A stretch of 47,476 nucleotides of DNA, taken from positions 1-47,476 of the forward strand of contig CAYUFX010000029.1 in assembly GCA_964444135.1 (NCBI GenBank), written 5' to 3'. The notes beneath the pieces were generated by a model that did not search any database, was not told the DNA's origin, and was given only the letters and a program-made list of their open reading frames with translations. A program made the translations under genes and the position numbers. Each line of letters opens with the position of its first letter. The first letter of the stretch is position 1. This document shows, in pieces, positions 23,477 to 31,574 of this stretch. Source of the stretch: NIOZ-UU13 sp964444135. GTDB lineage: Bacteria > Planctomycetota > Phycisphaerae > Sedimentisphaerales > Anaerobacaceae.

Positions 23477-23890
23477 ATGAAAGAAATAATCATAATCGCT
23501 GGTGAGAACAGGTTTAAAGTCGCCTGGCTAAGACAATGCTTAAAAGAAGAACATCACAGATCAATCCTTTGTGAAACAGTAGAGGAAATTATCGAAGAAT
23601 TGGAGACCCTGCCAACTTGCGGAGTGTATGTTCCATTAGTGCTTATTGAGTCGGAAATATTGAAAAACATCAGCGATGAACTTGTTAACCAGTTAAGTAA
23701 GTGTGCACCGGAGGTTCCTTTTATGATGCTCGATGAGGAGGATTCGCCGGAGACAATTGAGTATATATGCGCACACCGAGTGAAATTTGAGCGGGAAGGA
23801 AATCCGTTAACTAAGGTGCTCGAAGGAGCTGGTATTGAGCTAACCTGTGCCCCTGCCAGCAACAAGCAGGGCCGAGAGATGGATAAATGA
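23477..23890 (+). CDS. degenerate (pseudo-)receiver protein
   Basis: 137 aa with the strand/helix rhythm of a CheY-like receiver: strand 1 EIIIIAGEN, helix 1 WLRQCLKEE, strand 3 VYVPLVLIESEIL, strand 4 EVPFMMLDEE. The acidic pair after strand 1 is missing (Gly/Glu instead). The phospho-acceptor position after strand 3 has Glu-Ser rather than Asp, and no conserved Lys follows strand 5. It therefore probably cannot be phosphorylated. It may bind a partner, perhaps the adjacent kinase or regulator. The assignment rests on pattern only; a different small alpha/beta fold is possible. It ends in a hydrophilic tail (NKQGREMDK), and a good terminator follows at 23979-24028. Confidence 0.5.
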   Translation: MKEIIIIAGENRFKVAWLRQCLKEEHHRSILCETVEEIIEELETLPTCGVYVPLVLIESEILKNISDELVNQLSKCAPEVPFMMLDEEDSPETIEYICAHRVKFEREGNPLTKVLEGAGIELTCAPASNKQGREMDK

Positions 23891-23978
23891 TGGGTGATAA
23901 AGAAAAGAAGTAGGGAGATACTGTGATATGGATACATACTTGTTGCCAACCATATAATAACTCGGAACGGTATGTGAG

Positions 23979-24028
23979 CGGGCCGAATTAAACTCTTTCT
24001 TTCCTCCACTTCTCGGCCTGCTTTTTTT
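23979..24028 (+). terminator. rho-independent terminator after the pseudo-receiver gene
   Basis: GCGGGCCGA (23979-23987) pairs with TCGGCCTGC (24013-24021, one G-U pair), followed by seven T. The loop is long (25 bases). Confidence 0.6.
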
Positions 24029-24049
24029 ATGCCTCAATACTCTATAGGG

Positions 24050-24064
24050 TCCGCCAAAGGCGGA
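24050..24064. repeat. TCCGCC-AAA-GGCGGA palindrome, copy 1
   Basis: Perfect 6-bp arms around three bases, preceded by GG. A sister copy with ATT in the centre is at 24184-24198, in the same 350-base gap before the pseudopilin gene. Confidence 0.5.
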
Positions 24065-24183
24065 TTGCCAACACCCACGCAACCTTCTTGTCTTAATTTG
24101 CCAATAAAGGCTTGCGTTACCACGAATGAGTGTGTTATAATTACGGCAGACAATTATACGAGCACGAGTCCCATCATGTCTGG

Positions 24184-24198
24184 TCCGCCATTGGCGGA
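24184..24198. repeat. TCCGCC-ATT-GGCGGA palindrome, copy 2
   Basis: Same arms and GG prefix as 24050-24064. No gene lies between the two copies. Confidence 0.5.
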
Positions 24199-24240
24199 TC
24201 GGTTTGGAAGGACATTTATTGAAAGAGAAGGGGAATTGAT

Positions 24241-25008
24241 ATGTGCAAACGATACGGCTTTACGCTAATAGAACTTTTGGTAGTCATTGCCATTATCGCC
24301 CTGTTATTGGCGATATTGATGCCCTCGCTGCAGCGGGTAAAGAAACAGGCACAGTCTGTTGCCTGTATGTCAAACATCAAACAATGGTCATACTGTTGGC
24401 ATATGTATCTCGAGGACTCCGGGGGAAAGTTTCCAAGCGGTGCCGGAGCCTCCGGAGACTGGCCTGAAAAATTGCGACCGTATTACAAGGACCGGGGGGC
24501 ATTGACATTGTGTCCGTCAGCAAAAAAACCTTACACCGAGGGAGGCAAGGTCCCTTTCGGAGCCTGGCGATGGAGAACGGAAGGAGGAGGATGGACAGAC
24601 TTTGAGAGCAAACCCGGTGACGATTACGGCAGTTACGGCCTGGATGAATGGCTCGGCGATAGACCTGAAGACAACTATTGGAAAACTCGAGAGCAAAAAA
24701 AGGCAAACAATATACCGATGTTTTTTGACTGTGTATTCATAGATACCTGGCCAAGTCACACACAAGGCCCTCCGGAGGTCGATGGCATTGTTGTACTACC
24801 AAACGAAATGCATTTAGTTTGCATCAACAGGCACAAGGGCGCCATAAATGCCGTTTTTCTGGATCTTAATGTGAGAAAGGTCGGTCTGAAGGAGCTTTGG
24901 ACCTTCAATTGGCACCGCAACTTTGATATTCAGGGTCCCTGGACTACAGCAGGCGGCGTTCAATCGTCCGACTGGCCTCAATGGATGAGAACCTTTAAGG
25001 ACTATTAG
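24241..25008 (+). CDS. type II secretion / pilin-like protein with prepilin cleavage motif
   Basis: 255 aa. The N-terminus CKRYGFTLIELLVVIAIIA is a textbook prepilin peptidase site (cleavage after Gly6, Glu at mature position 5) followed by the hydrophobic helix to about residue 30. The globular part (SNIKQWSYCWHMYLEDSGGKFPSG onward, with LCPSAKKPY and ending QSSDWPQWMRTF) is the H-X9-DG-like, DUF1559-related type very common in Planctomycetota, where dozens of such pseudopilins occur per genome. Their function is unproven; they are thought to be surface or pseudopilus subunits. GAAGGGGA precedes the ATG. It is a stand-alone gene with a hairpin terminator 13 bases downstream. Confidence 0.8.
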   Translation: MCKRYGFTLIELLVVIAIIALLLAILMPSLQRVKKQAQSVACMSNIKQWSYCWHMYLEDSGGKFPSGAGASGDWPEKLRPYYKDRGALTLCPSAKKPYTEGGKVPFGAWRWRTEGGGWTDFESKPGDDYGSYGLDEWLGDRPEDNYWKTREQKKANNIPMFFDCVFIDTWPSHTQGPPEVDGIVVLPNEMHLVCINRHKGAINAVFLDLNVRKVGLKELWTFNWHRNFDIQGPWTTAGGVQSSDWPQWMRTFKDY

Positions 25009-25020
25009 TGAAAAGACGCA

Positions 25021-25069
25021 GGGCAGGCACGGCTCGGCTGAGCTTGCCGAAGTCTGCCCACCTTTTCTT
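25021..25069 (+). terminator. terminator-like hairpin after the pseudopilin gene
   Basis: GGGCAG (25021-25026) pairs with CTGCCC (25054-25059) with further pairing inside, followed by CTTTTCTTT. Confidence 0.5.
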
Positions 25070-25227
25070 TGGTGGTGTGCAGTCCTTAGGGCTAACAGGC
25101 ATATCAGGGTGGAGGATGTACGAGAGCTGAGAAGCTCAATTTTGAATCACTTGCAAGATTTCCCGCCTAACGTTATAATGCACAATGACAACTTCTGCCG
25201 AACTTATCCACCGTATACGAATTATCA

Positions 25228-25256
25228 GAACCCCGCCCATCGGATAGGCGGGGTTC
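25228..25256. repeat. GAACCCCGCC hairpin with 9-base loop
   Basis: Perfect 10-bp arms GAACCCCGCC / GGCGGGGTTC around CATCGGATA. It lies just upstream of the truncated gene at 25277. The composition is like the mobile palindromes, but there is no clear flanking duplication. Confidence 0.5.
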
Positions 25257-25276
25257 AATGTGAGGGAGTACGTGAT

Positions 25277-25525
25277 ATGAGAAGCAAGTGTAAAACACAT
25301 CGTATTCTTGAGGTCGCTTTGCTGATTTTTTGTCTGGCTTGTTTTCCTCAAGAGAATTTATATGCAAACGAGGAAAGCAAATACCTCGACGCCGTGCGCA
25401 CGTTTGCTTACAACGTCCTCAAGTACGGCCGCGACACCTATGGACCCAAACATACACTGTTATTTGTCAATGGATTGAATATCCATACGCATGACCTGGT
25501 TGATATAACCATCCATTTGTATTAA
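25277..25525 (+). pseudogene. truncated N-terminus of a secreted protein
   Basis: 82 aa from an ATG with GGGAG upstream: a signal peptide (HRILEVALLIFCLACFPQENLYA), then ESKYLDAVRTFAYNVLKYGR and DTYGPKHTLLFVNGLNIHTH. I recall this as the start of long secreted proteins in Planctomycetota MAGs (form YGPKxTPLFVDGLN). Here it stops after NIHTHDLVDITIHLY, where the family would continue for hundreds of residues, so it is most likely a 5' gene remnant. A new gene begins 22 bases later. Confidence 0.5.
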
Positions 25526-25547
25526 TCTCAAGACGGAGGTACTGAAC

Positions 25548-27689
25548 ATGAATAGGTTATGGTTATTCTGCTGCGTCTTATCACTGATTTACCCACTGAC
25601 GTATATCGGTCAAGATAAGGCGAAAGGGTGTACGATAGGTGTGGTTTCTGGCAAAGCCACAGCGGACGGCCGGCCATTATTATGGAGGAATAGAGACGGC
25701 TGGGGTAGGGATTATGAGTTGGCCTATTTCAAGAATGGCCGTTTCAAGCATCTGTCTACAGCCTATCCGGGCTATTCACAAGCGATTATTGGGGCTGCAG
25801 TAAACGAATTTGGTTTTTGCATCGTTGAGGCGGCTGCCTTCGACCTGGAAGATAAATCCGGGAGGATTCCCGGGATCAAGAACATCTTGAGTCTGGCTCT
25901 TCGACAATGCGTGACTGTGGACGATTTTGAGAGCCTCCTTAAGCAGACCAATATCTCGGGCCGGACCACACAAGGAAACATCGGTATCATAGACGCCTTT
26001 GGTGGGGCCGCCATCTTTGAAATCGGCAGTTCTTTTTACACCCGATTTGATGCCACTAATCCGCAAGTGGCACCCCAAGGCTATGTTATCCGGACTAACT
26101 TCGCCATTACGGGAGGCGGTGATATCGGAAGAGCAAGATACGACCGTGCCAACCAGCTTTGGAAACAGGCTGTCGAAAAGGACCAACTCGATTACCGATA
26201 CGTGCTCAGAAAAGTGTGCCGCGATTTATCCGATTCGGAAGAAATTTCTTATACACAGCCTGAGATGGAGATAACGGAAGACAATGCCCTTAAAGTCCTG
26301 AATAATCAAAATTCCATCAGCCGTCCCGGCACAACGAACGTGGCTCTATTTCATGGCGTTAAGCCGGATGAAAATCCCTCGTTGACAACCTTTTGGGTTA
26401 TATTAGGCGGACCGATTTTTTCTGTTGCTGTACCCAGTTGGGTAATCGCTGAATCAACAGCACCGGAGTTGGATGGACAGGAATTTAGCCCCATTTGTTT
26501 AACAGCCAACGACTTGTACTTGGCGAACTACGTCACAAACAACAAGCGGAAACTTCTATTGAATCCCGAGATGCTTCCAGATATCTGGGCTTTGACCTAT
26601 CCGGCTGAAGACCGGATTTTCGACCAAACCGAGAGCATTATGGCTCAATGGCGTCAGGACTATCCCACTGCTCAAGAAGTAGCCTCGTTTCATCGGTCAA
26701 TGGCCTCTGAGGCCATGGGGGCTCTCGAAGAGGTGACTGGGATGCTAATGCGAAAAGGTGGGCCAACTGCAAACCTCCGCATTGCTCTACACATGAGAAG
26801 TGTCGAGAAAGCAAAGGCTTTTATTGAAGGATGCGCTAATATCAATGTGTCGGATGGTCACGGCTATACTCCTTTGCATTATGCCGTTCAAAATAACTTG
26901 AAGGAAATTGTGCAACTGCTTATTTCCAAGAATGCGGACGTGAATGCCAAAAACCGCTCAGGTCAAACGCCACTTGATGTCGCTATTCAGCAAAATCACA
27001 AAAACATCATGGAACTACTGACGGCTAATGGTGCTAAATCCTCATCCATATTTACAGCAGCGGCCATAGGAGATCCATTCAGAGTCAAAGCATTTCTTGC
27101 AGAAGGCGTCAATATCAATGCAAAAGGTCCACGGGGTCGAACAGCGTTGCACATAGCAGCCAGTGAAGGCCACAAGGAAGTCGTTGAATTACTTCTTGAA
27201 AATGGTACCAAAGTAAATGCAGGGGACAACATGAACCGGACAGCCGCAGAATTGGCCATGAACCGCGGTCATACCGAGATTGCTGAACTGCTAATCTTTA
27301 AAGGTGCCGATGTTTCTCCTCTGCATTTTGCTCTTTACATGAAAGACGAGGCCAAAGCAAAGAGTCTGATTGAGGCTGGCGCTGATGTCAACAAACGGAC
27401 ACCGTATGGTACTACCCCTATACATAGGGCGGTGAGTGCAGGTTTCACTGGTCTCGCTGAACTTCTCATCGCCAAAGGCGCTGATGTCAACGCTAAAGAC
27501 AATTGGAACTGGACGCCCCTTCACGATGCAGCCTACGATGGCAACAAGGACATAGTTGAGTTGCTGATTGCCAAAGGAGCTGATGTTACTGCAAGAGATG
27601 GGGATAGTCGGACCCCATTGTGGTATGCTCAAGATGAGGGCCATACCGAAATTGTCGAACTGCTGCGCAAGCACGAGGCTGAGGAATAG
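25548..27689 (+). CDS. secreted Ntn-hydrolase (C45-like) fused to ankyrin repeats
   Basis: 713 aa. A signal peptide (about 1-24) leads straight to KGCTIGVVSGKATADGRPLL, the nucleophile region of the acyl-CoA:6-aminopenicillanate acyltransferase (C45) branch of Ntn hydrolases, with probable catalytic Cys28 and the following WRNRD. The hydrolase domain continues to about residue 390 (GAAVNEFGFCIVEAAAF, NIGIIDAFGGAAIFEI). From about 405 to 710 there are eight or nine ankyrin repeats (GYTPLHYAVQNNLKEIVQLL, GRTALHIAASEGHKEVVELL, WTPLHDAAYDGNKDIVELL). C45 enzymes cleave or transfer acyl groups on amides. The ankyrin part would give protein binding outside the cytoplasm, an unusual location. No other mature N-terminal Cys is needed if signal cleavage exposes the region before Cys28. 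AGACGGAGG precedes the ATG. Confidence 0.75.
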   Translation: MNRLWLFCCVLSLIYPLTYIGQDKAKGCTIGVVSGKATADGRPLLWRNRDGWGRDYELAYFKNGRFKHLSTAYPGYSQAIIGAAVNEFGFCIVEAAAFDLEDKSGRIPGIKNILSLALRQCVTVDDFESLLKQTNISGRTTQGNIGIIDAFGGAAIFEIGSSFYTRFDATNPQVAPQGYVIRTNFAITGGGDIGRARYDRANQLWKQAVEKDQLDYRYVLRKVCRDLSDSEEISYTQPEMEITEDNALKVLNNQNSISRPGTTNVALFHGVKPDENPSLTTFWVILGGPIFSVAVPSWVIAESTAPELDGQEFSPICLTANDLYLANYVTNNKRKLLLNPEMLPDIWALTYPAEDRIFDQTESIMAQWRQDYPTAQEVASFHRSMASEAMGALEEVTGMLMRKGGPTANLRIALHMRSVEKAKAFIEGCANINVSDGHGYTPLHYAVQNNLKEIVQLLISKNADVNAKNRSGQTPLDVAIQQNHKNIMELLTANGAKSSSIFTAAAIGDPFRVKAFLAEGVNINAKGPRGRTALHIAASEGHKEVVELLLENGTKVNAGDNMNRTAAELAMNRGHTEIAELLIFKGADVSPLHFALYMKDEAKAKSLIEAGADVNKRTPYGTTPIHRAVSAGFTGLAELLIAKGADVNAKDNWNWTPLHDAAYDGNKDIVELLIAKGADVTARDGDSRTPLWYAQDEGHTEIVELLRKHEAEE

Positions 27690-27726
27690 TTTAGATGGAG
27701 CAGAGGTAAAAGTCTAAATTGACCCG

Positions 27727-27924
27727 CTACTGACCGTCCTCAATTTGCCTGGAAAATATGCAACGGCCGGCCTCTTGACTCGACAAACGGCCCAAAATTT
27801 CGATTTTGCTTTCCCATTTATGCGAGTCGATTCCCGTTGATAAACTCACGCCCTCCGCAGGATGCCTATCGGCAGAACCCCATAATTTACACAACCATCT
27901 CTGTATGAATCGCAGTACTCTCAT
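27727..27924 (-). CDS. 65-aa small protein with strong ribosome site
   Basis: MRVLRFIQRWLCKLWGSADR, followed by a polar, Ser/Glu-rich part ending RQIEDGQ. The first 16 residues could form an amphipathic basic helix. I do not know this protein. Support for it being real: AGGAGG eight bases before the ATG, and a promoter region at 27996-28032 that matches the one before the 806-aa envelope gene. It is on the opposite strand to the surrounding genes, in the gap after the Ntn-hydrolase fusion. Confidence 0.5.
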   Translation of the reverse strand: MRVLRFIQRWLCKLWGSADRHPAEGVSLSTGIDSHKWESKIEILGRLSSQEAGRCIFSRQIEDGQ

Positions 27925-27995
27925 ATTAGAAACCTCCTGTCTTTTCGTGCCGCCTATCTCGGCTGCATAATTCTGATACAGCCGTTTTACAAAGC

Positions 27996-28032
27996 TCTAT
28001 ATATAAAAGGCAGCAACTTGACGGTTGGTAAC
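27996..28032 (-). promoter_or_regulatory. promoter region shared with the gene at 8506
   Basis: 28 of 37 positions match 8559-8595. It also contains the 11-mer AACCGTCAAGT that forms the arms of the inverted repeat around the sigma-factor promoter (4908-4965). Confidence 0.5.
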
Positions 28033-28189
28033 GCGATGTATAGCGGTCCATTCTTTCACTTCTTCATTGTAGGCGATTTAGACCGAAGAATTTCTTGCTG
28101 CCCAGGGGAAAATAAAGTAGAATATTGTTTGAACTTGTCCGTAACGCAGGCAAAAAACGGGGGGCTGAAATCTTAGGAGGACATATAGA

Positions 28190-29284
28190 ATGGCTGAGCA
28201 TATATCGAAACAGCGTACCAAAGTTCCATCCTCCGAAGTGGAACTTCTACGAAGAATGGGCGGCTCGACACGCAGGCAGTTCCTTAAACAGTTCGGGCTT
28301 GGTATGGCTGGAGGAATGGCGGCACCTTTTTTAGGGGATGCACAGTCGGTATTGGCGTCAGAAACGATTGATCGCAAGGTGAAGTACCGAGTTCTCGGTA
28401 AGACCGGCCTGCGCATCTCCGAAATCGGAATCGGAGGCCATAGCTGGGCATACAAGCGGGTTCCCGATGGCCAGGGTGGATATCGCAGGCCGACTATTGA
28501 CGAGGCCGTCCGGATGATTGCCGCGGCGATGGACATGGGAGTGAATTTTCTTGATTCCTGCACAGCGCTGGAAGAATCCAGTGTACCCGGCGAGGCGCTC
28601 AAAAGGCTGAAAGCGCGAGATAAAGTCATCGTCTCCATCCGCGTTTCCCACAAAATGAAGGGCATCGAAGCCGACAAACAGGAGATATACAAGTGGACTG
28701 AGGAGCGCCTGAAGCTGTGGCAAACCGACTATGTTGACCTCTGCCTGCTCTGCAATACCGAGGACGACACCCCACAGTCCGGCTACTGGGACATGTCCTA
28801 TTCAATCGAAGCGCTCGACAAGCTAAAACAGCAGGGAAGGATTCGATTTACCGGATTCGGCTGCCACTTCACGCCCGAACTGTTCTTAGAGGCGTTTGAG
28901 AAGTTTGGTGACTACTTCGACACTTGCTCAATACCCTACAATGTGCGGCATCGCGCTGCGGAAAAGCTGCTGCCGGCGGCCAAGAAAAAAGGATTAGGAG
29001 TGATTACCATCAAGCCCTTCGTTCGTGGTGCTCTCTTGGAAAATCGCGACCTTAAAGGCGATGATGCCGGCCTGCCCCGTGACTTGATTGCCTTTGTGCT
29101 GGAGAACAAACTGGTTGACATCTGCACATGCGGTGTCCACACCCTCGACCAGGTCCGAGAGAACCTCAGCGCCTCATGGACGAAACTCTCACAAGACCGA
29201 CGCGAACGACTCAAGGAACTTGCTTGCACCTGCATCACCGATGACGACTACGCCTGGCTGGAACAGGGTTGGCGATGTGCGTAG
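28190..29284 (+). CDS. Tat-exported aldo/keto reductase homologue lacking the usual catalytic tetrad
   Basis: 364 aa. An N-terminal twin-arginine region STRRQFLKQFGLGMAGG (about 27-43) is preceded by an extra 25 residues. The rest is an aldo/keto reductase TIM barrel (KYRVLGKTGLRISEIGIGGH, VNFLDSC, RIRFTGFGCHFTPE, VITIKPFVRGAL). Of the classical tetrad only Asp122 remains. The Tyr position is Leu127, the Lys position is Arg151 (VSIRV) and the His position is Cys188 (DLCLLCN). Related Tat-dependent, ferredoxin-like AKR-fold proteins occur widely in Planctomycetota, sometimes with extra domains; a redox role without NADPH-type catalysis, or a non-enzymatic role, is possible. TAGGAGG precedes the ATG. 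The stop codon touches a palindromic element (29284-29306). Confidence 0.75.
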   Translation: MAEHISKQRTKVPSSEVELLRRMGGSTRRQFLKQFGLGMAGGMAAPFLGDAQSVLASETIDRKVKYRVLGKTGLRISEIGIGGHSWAYKRVPDGQGGYRRPTIDEAVRMIAAAMDMGVNFLDSCTALEESSVPGEALKRLKARDKVIVSIRVSHKMKGIEADKQEIYKWTEERLKLWQTDYVDLCLLCNTEDDTPQSGYWDMSYSIEALDKLKQQGRIRFTGFGCHFTPELFLEAFEKFGDYFDTCSIPYNVRHRAAEKLLPAAKKKGLGVITIKPFVRGALLENRDLKGDDAGLPRDLIAFVLENKLVDICTCGVHTLDQVRENLSASWTKLSQDRRERLKELACTCITDDDYAWLEQGWRCA

Positions 29285-29306
29285 GGACCCCGCTTCGCGG
29301 GAACCC
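29284..29306. repeat. palindromic element abutting a stop codon
   Basis: GGGACCCCGC-TTC-GCGGGAACCC, the same family as 7602-7628 and 899-917. Its first base is the last base of the reductase TAG. Outside it, GTGCG and CGCAC extend the dyad. It lies between two convergent genes and could also act as a bidirectional transcription stop. Confidence 0.6.
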
Positions 29307-29317
29307 AGCGCACGTCT

Positions 29318-29908
29318 TTAGCCCGGAAAATATGGAATAATCCTGCCGGTTCGGCTGATGTACTCGCGGTATTCTTCTCCGAAGTGCTCGAGCATCATCT
29401 GTTCTTCTTTCGGGGCCCGGACAAGATACGTCGGTATAAAACTGACCAGAAATATCCAGCCTGCGAGCCAGTTCTCCAACAACAGTCCCTGTGCAATTGC
29501 CCAAAGCAGGTGTGCCGCATACATCGGATGTCGCACATAGTGATATACGCCGGCCGTTATGAGTGAGTGTTCCTGCTTGATTTGTAGTGTCGCCGTCCAA
29601 TTGCGGCCGAGGTCGGCGTGTGACCTCCATAACAACAAAAGGGCAAAGGCAAAAACCACTGTCCCAACCCAGCCTAACCATCCTGGCAGGTCATAATTCG
29701 CAAAGTCCAGCCACGGCGAAAACAGATAGAACAAAGGTAGGACCATACCTACACCCGCAGCGCTAATTAGAATAATATCCACCGCGCTCTTGCGTTTGTC
29801 GTCGCTTTTGTTGCCTCTGCATCCGACCGTATATACCTTGCGAATAACTGAGCCTACGATAAAACCCACAAGAAAAATAACTTCGAAGATATTATCGAAC
29901 CCAAACAA
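29318..29908 (-). CDS. membrane isoprenylcysteine/phospholipid methyltransferase-like protein
   Basis: 196 aa with four to five hydrophobic segments. The C-terminal half has the ICMT/PEMT signature: GVYHYVRHPMYAAHLLWAIA (about 118-137) and KEEQMMLEHFGEEYREYISR (about 166-185), which form the S-adenosylmethionine site of this membrane methyltransferase family. The substrate in bacteria is generally unknown; candidates are lipids or small isoprenoids. AAAGGAG lies seven bases before the ATG. It is convergent with the reductase gene and 34 bases from it. Confidence 0.8.
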   Translation of the reverse strand: MFGFDNIFEVIFLVGFIVGSVIRKVYTVGCRGNKSDDKRKSAVDIILISAAGVGMVLPLFYLFSPWLDFANYDLPGWLGWVGTVVFAFALLLLWRSHADLGRNWTATLQIKQEHSLITAGVYHYVRHPMYAAHLLWAIAQGLLLENWLAGWIFLVSFIPTYLVRAPKEEQMMLEHFGEEYREYISRTGRIIPYFPG

Positions 29909-30005
29909 TATTATCTCCTTTGCCGAACGCTATTATTTGATTAAATTTCCATATTCCGGTCCAATCTAAACATCTTCCCAGTCTTATTCAATAAAATGAA
30001 CCTGT

Positions 30006-31253
30006 TTAGCTACCTAAGACAGCCATCAATATACCGGCAATGGCGACACCTGCTGTTGGCAGCAGCAATTTAAAGATGATTTTGAGCAGCGAAGTTTGGA
30101 AATAACTCGCTGAGAGGGCCAGGCAGAGGTGTACGGGTGTGAGCCAAAGGCCGAAAAGCAATCCGGAAAAGGCCAATCCTTCCAGCCCCATCCTGGCCTC
30201 GGAACCGGTGCCGATAAAGGCGATAAGGAACGGATAGGTAATCGCTACGGTCGGCATAGTTACTCCTGTCGTGAAGCAGACCAGCATCGGCAGGCCGAAC
30301 AGCAGTAAATGCGGCGGCACATGGGCGCTTGTGAGAAATTCTACGACGCTGCCGATGGCGCCGCTGGTCTCAAGATTGAGCTTAAAAAACAGCGCGCCGA
30401 AAATAAGCAGGACCATGTCCGGCTCGCGGGCCGCCTTGAAGACGGACAACCATCGCTTAAAAGGAAATTTGTGTATCATCAGCAATCCGACAATGGCCAA
30501 AAAGACACCGATCGCAGGCGGCAGGTCAAAGGCGATATATAAAACTGCGGTAAACGCGATAGGCCAAAAAGCGTGCAGGAAGTCACGCAGGTTATGGCTT
30601 ATATGGCGCTTGACCTGCCGGTGTTCGGGACGTTTCGGCGGAATACCGAACATTAGAAGGACAATAATACCCCCCACGATACCCGCACCGGATAACACAA
30701 TATGGTAGCAAAAGAGAGTAAGTGCTGAGATACCAAGCAGGCTTTGAATAAAAGGCACCACCGGAAAAAGAGGCCAAACCGGTTCTAATTGATGCCGGAA
30801 CAGGAAGTTAATGGCGGCCAGCCGGCTGCGCTCGACCCCGATTTTATCACCGGCCTCGCGAACCATCGGTGCCGAGAGCATGATGCCGCCAGGCGTGGGC
30901 AGCATTCCCATCATCAGCGGTATCAATGCTAACGCAAACCTGCGACTTTTGAACAGACCCTGCATCGCGGGTACCAGCCGTTGAGAAAGGCCTATCTCTT
31001 CCATCGCCGAACCGATGACATTGACCAGCAGCAGCAGGGCGGTCAACGACACGAAAAGATAACCCGTGGTTCGCGTCAACGGCTGGCTTTGCCATTCCCC
31101 AATCAATGTCCGCCCGACGTCCCAAGGCCAAACACCCAACAGCAGCGCCGACAGACAGGCCGAAATCACCATCGCTAAGCCGATTTTGACTTTCAGCCGA
31201 AGCAGCGTTACCAGCACAGCCAATGATATTATTATGGATATAAATGCGTACAT
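30006..31253 (-). CDS. DUF401-type integral membrane permease
   Basis: 415 aa with about ten to eleven membrane helices. The motif MGMLPTPGGIMLSAPMV (about 115-131), with a second conserved re-entrant region VCFTTGVTMPTVAITYPFL, is typical of the DUF401 / TIGR00529 family, related to GntP-type and other ion-transporter-superfamily carriers. The substrate is unknown; organic acids are plausible. There is no ribosome site at the ATG. A TAATAT sequence lies eight bases upstream, so the transcript may be leaderless. No co-directional neighbour is close enough to form an operon. Confidence 0.72.
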   Translation of the reverse strand: MYAFISIIISLAVLVTLLRLKVKIGLAMVISACLSALLLGVWPWDVGRTLIGEWQSQPLTRTTGYLFVSLTALLLLVNVIGSAMEEIGLSQRLVPAMQGLFKSRRFALALIPLMMGMLPTPGGIMLSAPMVREAGDKIGVERSRLAAINFLFRHQLEPVWPLFPVVPFIQSLLGISALTLFCYHIVLSGAGIVGGIIVLLMFGIPPKRPEHRQVKRHISHNLRDFLHAFWPIAFTAVLYIAFDLPPAIGVFLAIVGLLMIHKFPFKRWLSVFKAAREPDMVLLIFGALFFKLNLETSGAIGSVVEFLTSAHVPPHLLLFGLPMLVCFTTGVTMPTVAITYPFLIAFIGTGSEARMGLEGLAFSGLLFGLWLTPVHLCLALSASYFQTSLLKIIFKLLLPTAGVAIAGILMAVLGS

Positions 31254-31356
31254 GGCGGCCTATATTAACAATACTAATTTGAAAAGGCAGGTTTTTTGTG
31301 GAAGAACTCGCTAAATAATAGGCCCCCAATTTTATTTGGTGGTTATATAATTATCA

Positions 31357-31395
31357 ATTCAAAAGGGCCTATACCGAATAAGTCGGCACGGGCCC
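31357..31395 (-). terminator. terminator of the sandwich-repeat gene
   Basis: On the minus strand GGGCC...CCGA pairs with TTCGG-TATA-GGCCC, followed by TTTTGAAT. The right arm is shared with the terminator at 18286-18329 behind the related LamG gene. It lies about 180 bases after the stop at 31575. Confidence 0.5.
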
Positions 31396-31418
31396 TGAAT
31401 TTATTTCAATCTGCTATA

Positions 31419-31453
31419 TCAACCCCGTCCCGTCTGCAACGGGCGGGGTCAAC
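31419..31453. repeat. 25-bp palindromic element with 5-bp direct repeats (intergenic copy)
   Basis: Element 31424-31448 is bracketed by TCAAC at 31419-31423 and 31449-31453. It matches 5903-5927 except at two positions. Confidence 0.75.
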
Positions 31454-31475
31454 CGCGTCTCCATATCTTGCTTCG

Positions 31476-31512
31476 CCAGCCCCCGCGTCTCCCGACGCGA
31501 GTCGGGGCGGCG
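31476..31512. repeat. 37-bp palindromic element, intergenic copy
   Basis: Reverse complement of 11576-11612 with no mismatch over 37 bases. It lies 22 bases from the 25-bp element, so two different palindromes have accumulated in one gap. Confidence 0.7.
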
Positions 31513-31574
31513 GGCAATCCGAAGTCCACAGGATGCCTTGCGGCAGAAGCAATGGGGGCCGGCCAAATTCCGGC

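Noticed and set aside
27720..28190. Whole gap treated as non-coding
   Set aside because: The 65-aa gene with AGGAGG and a shared promoter makes part of it probably coding.
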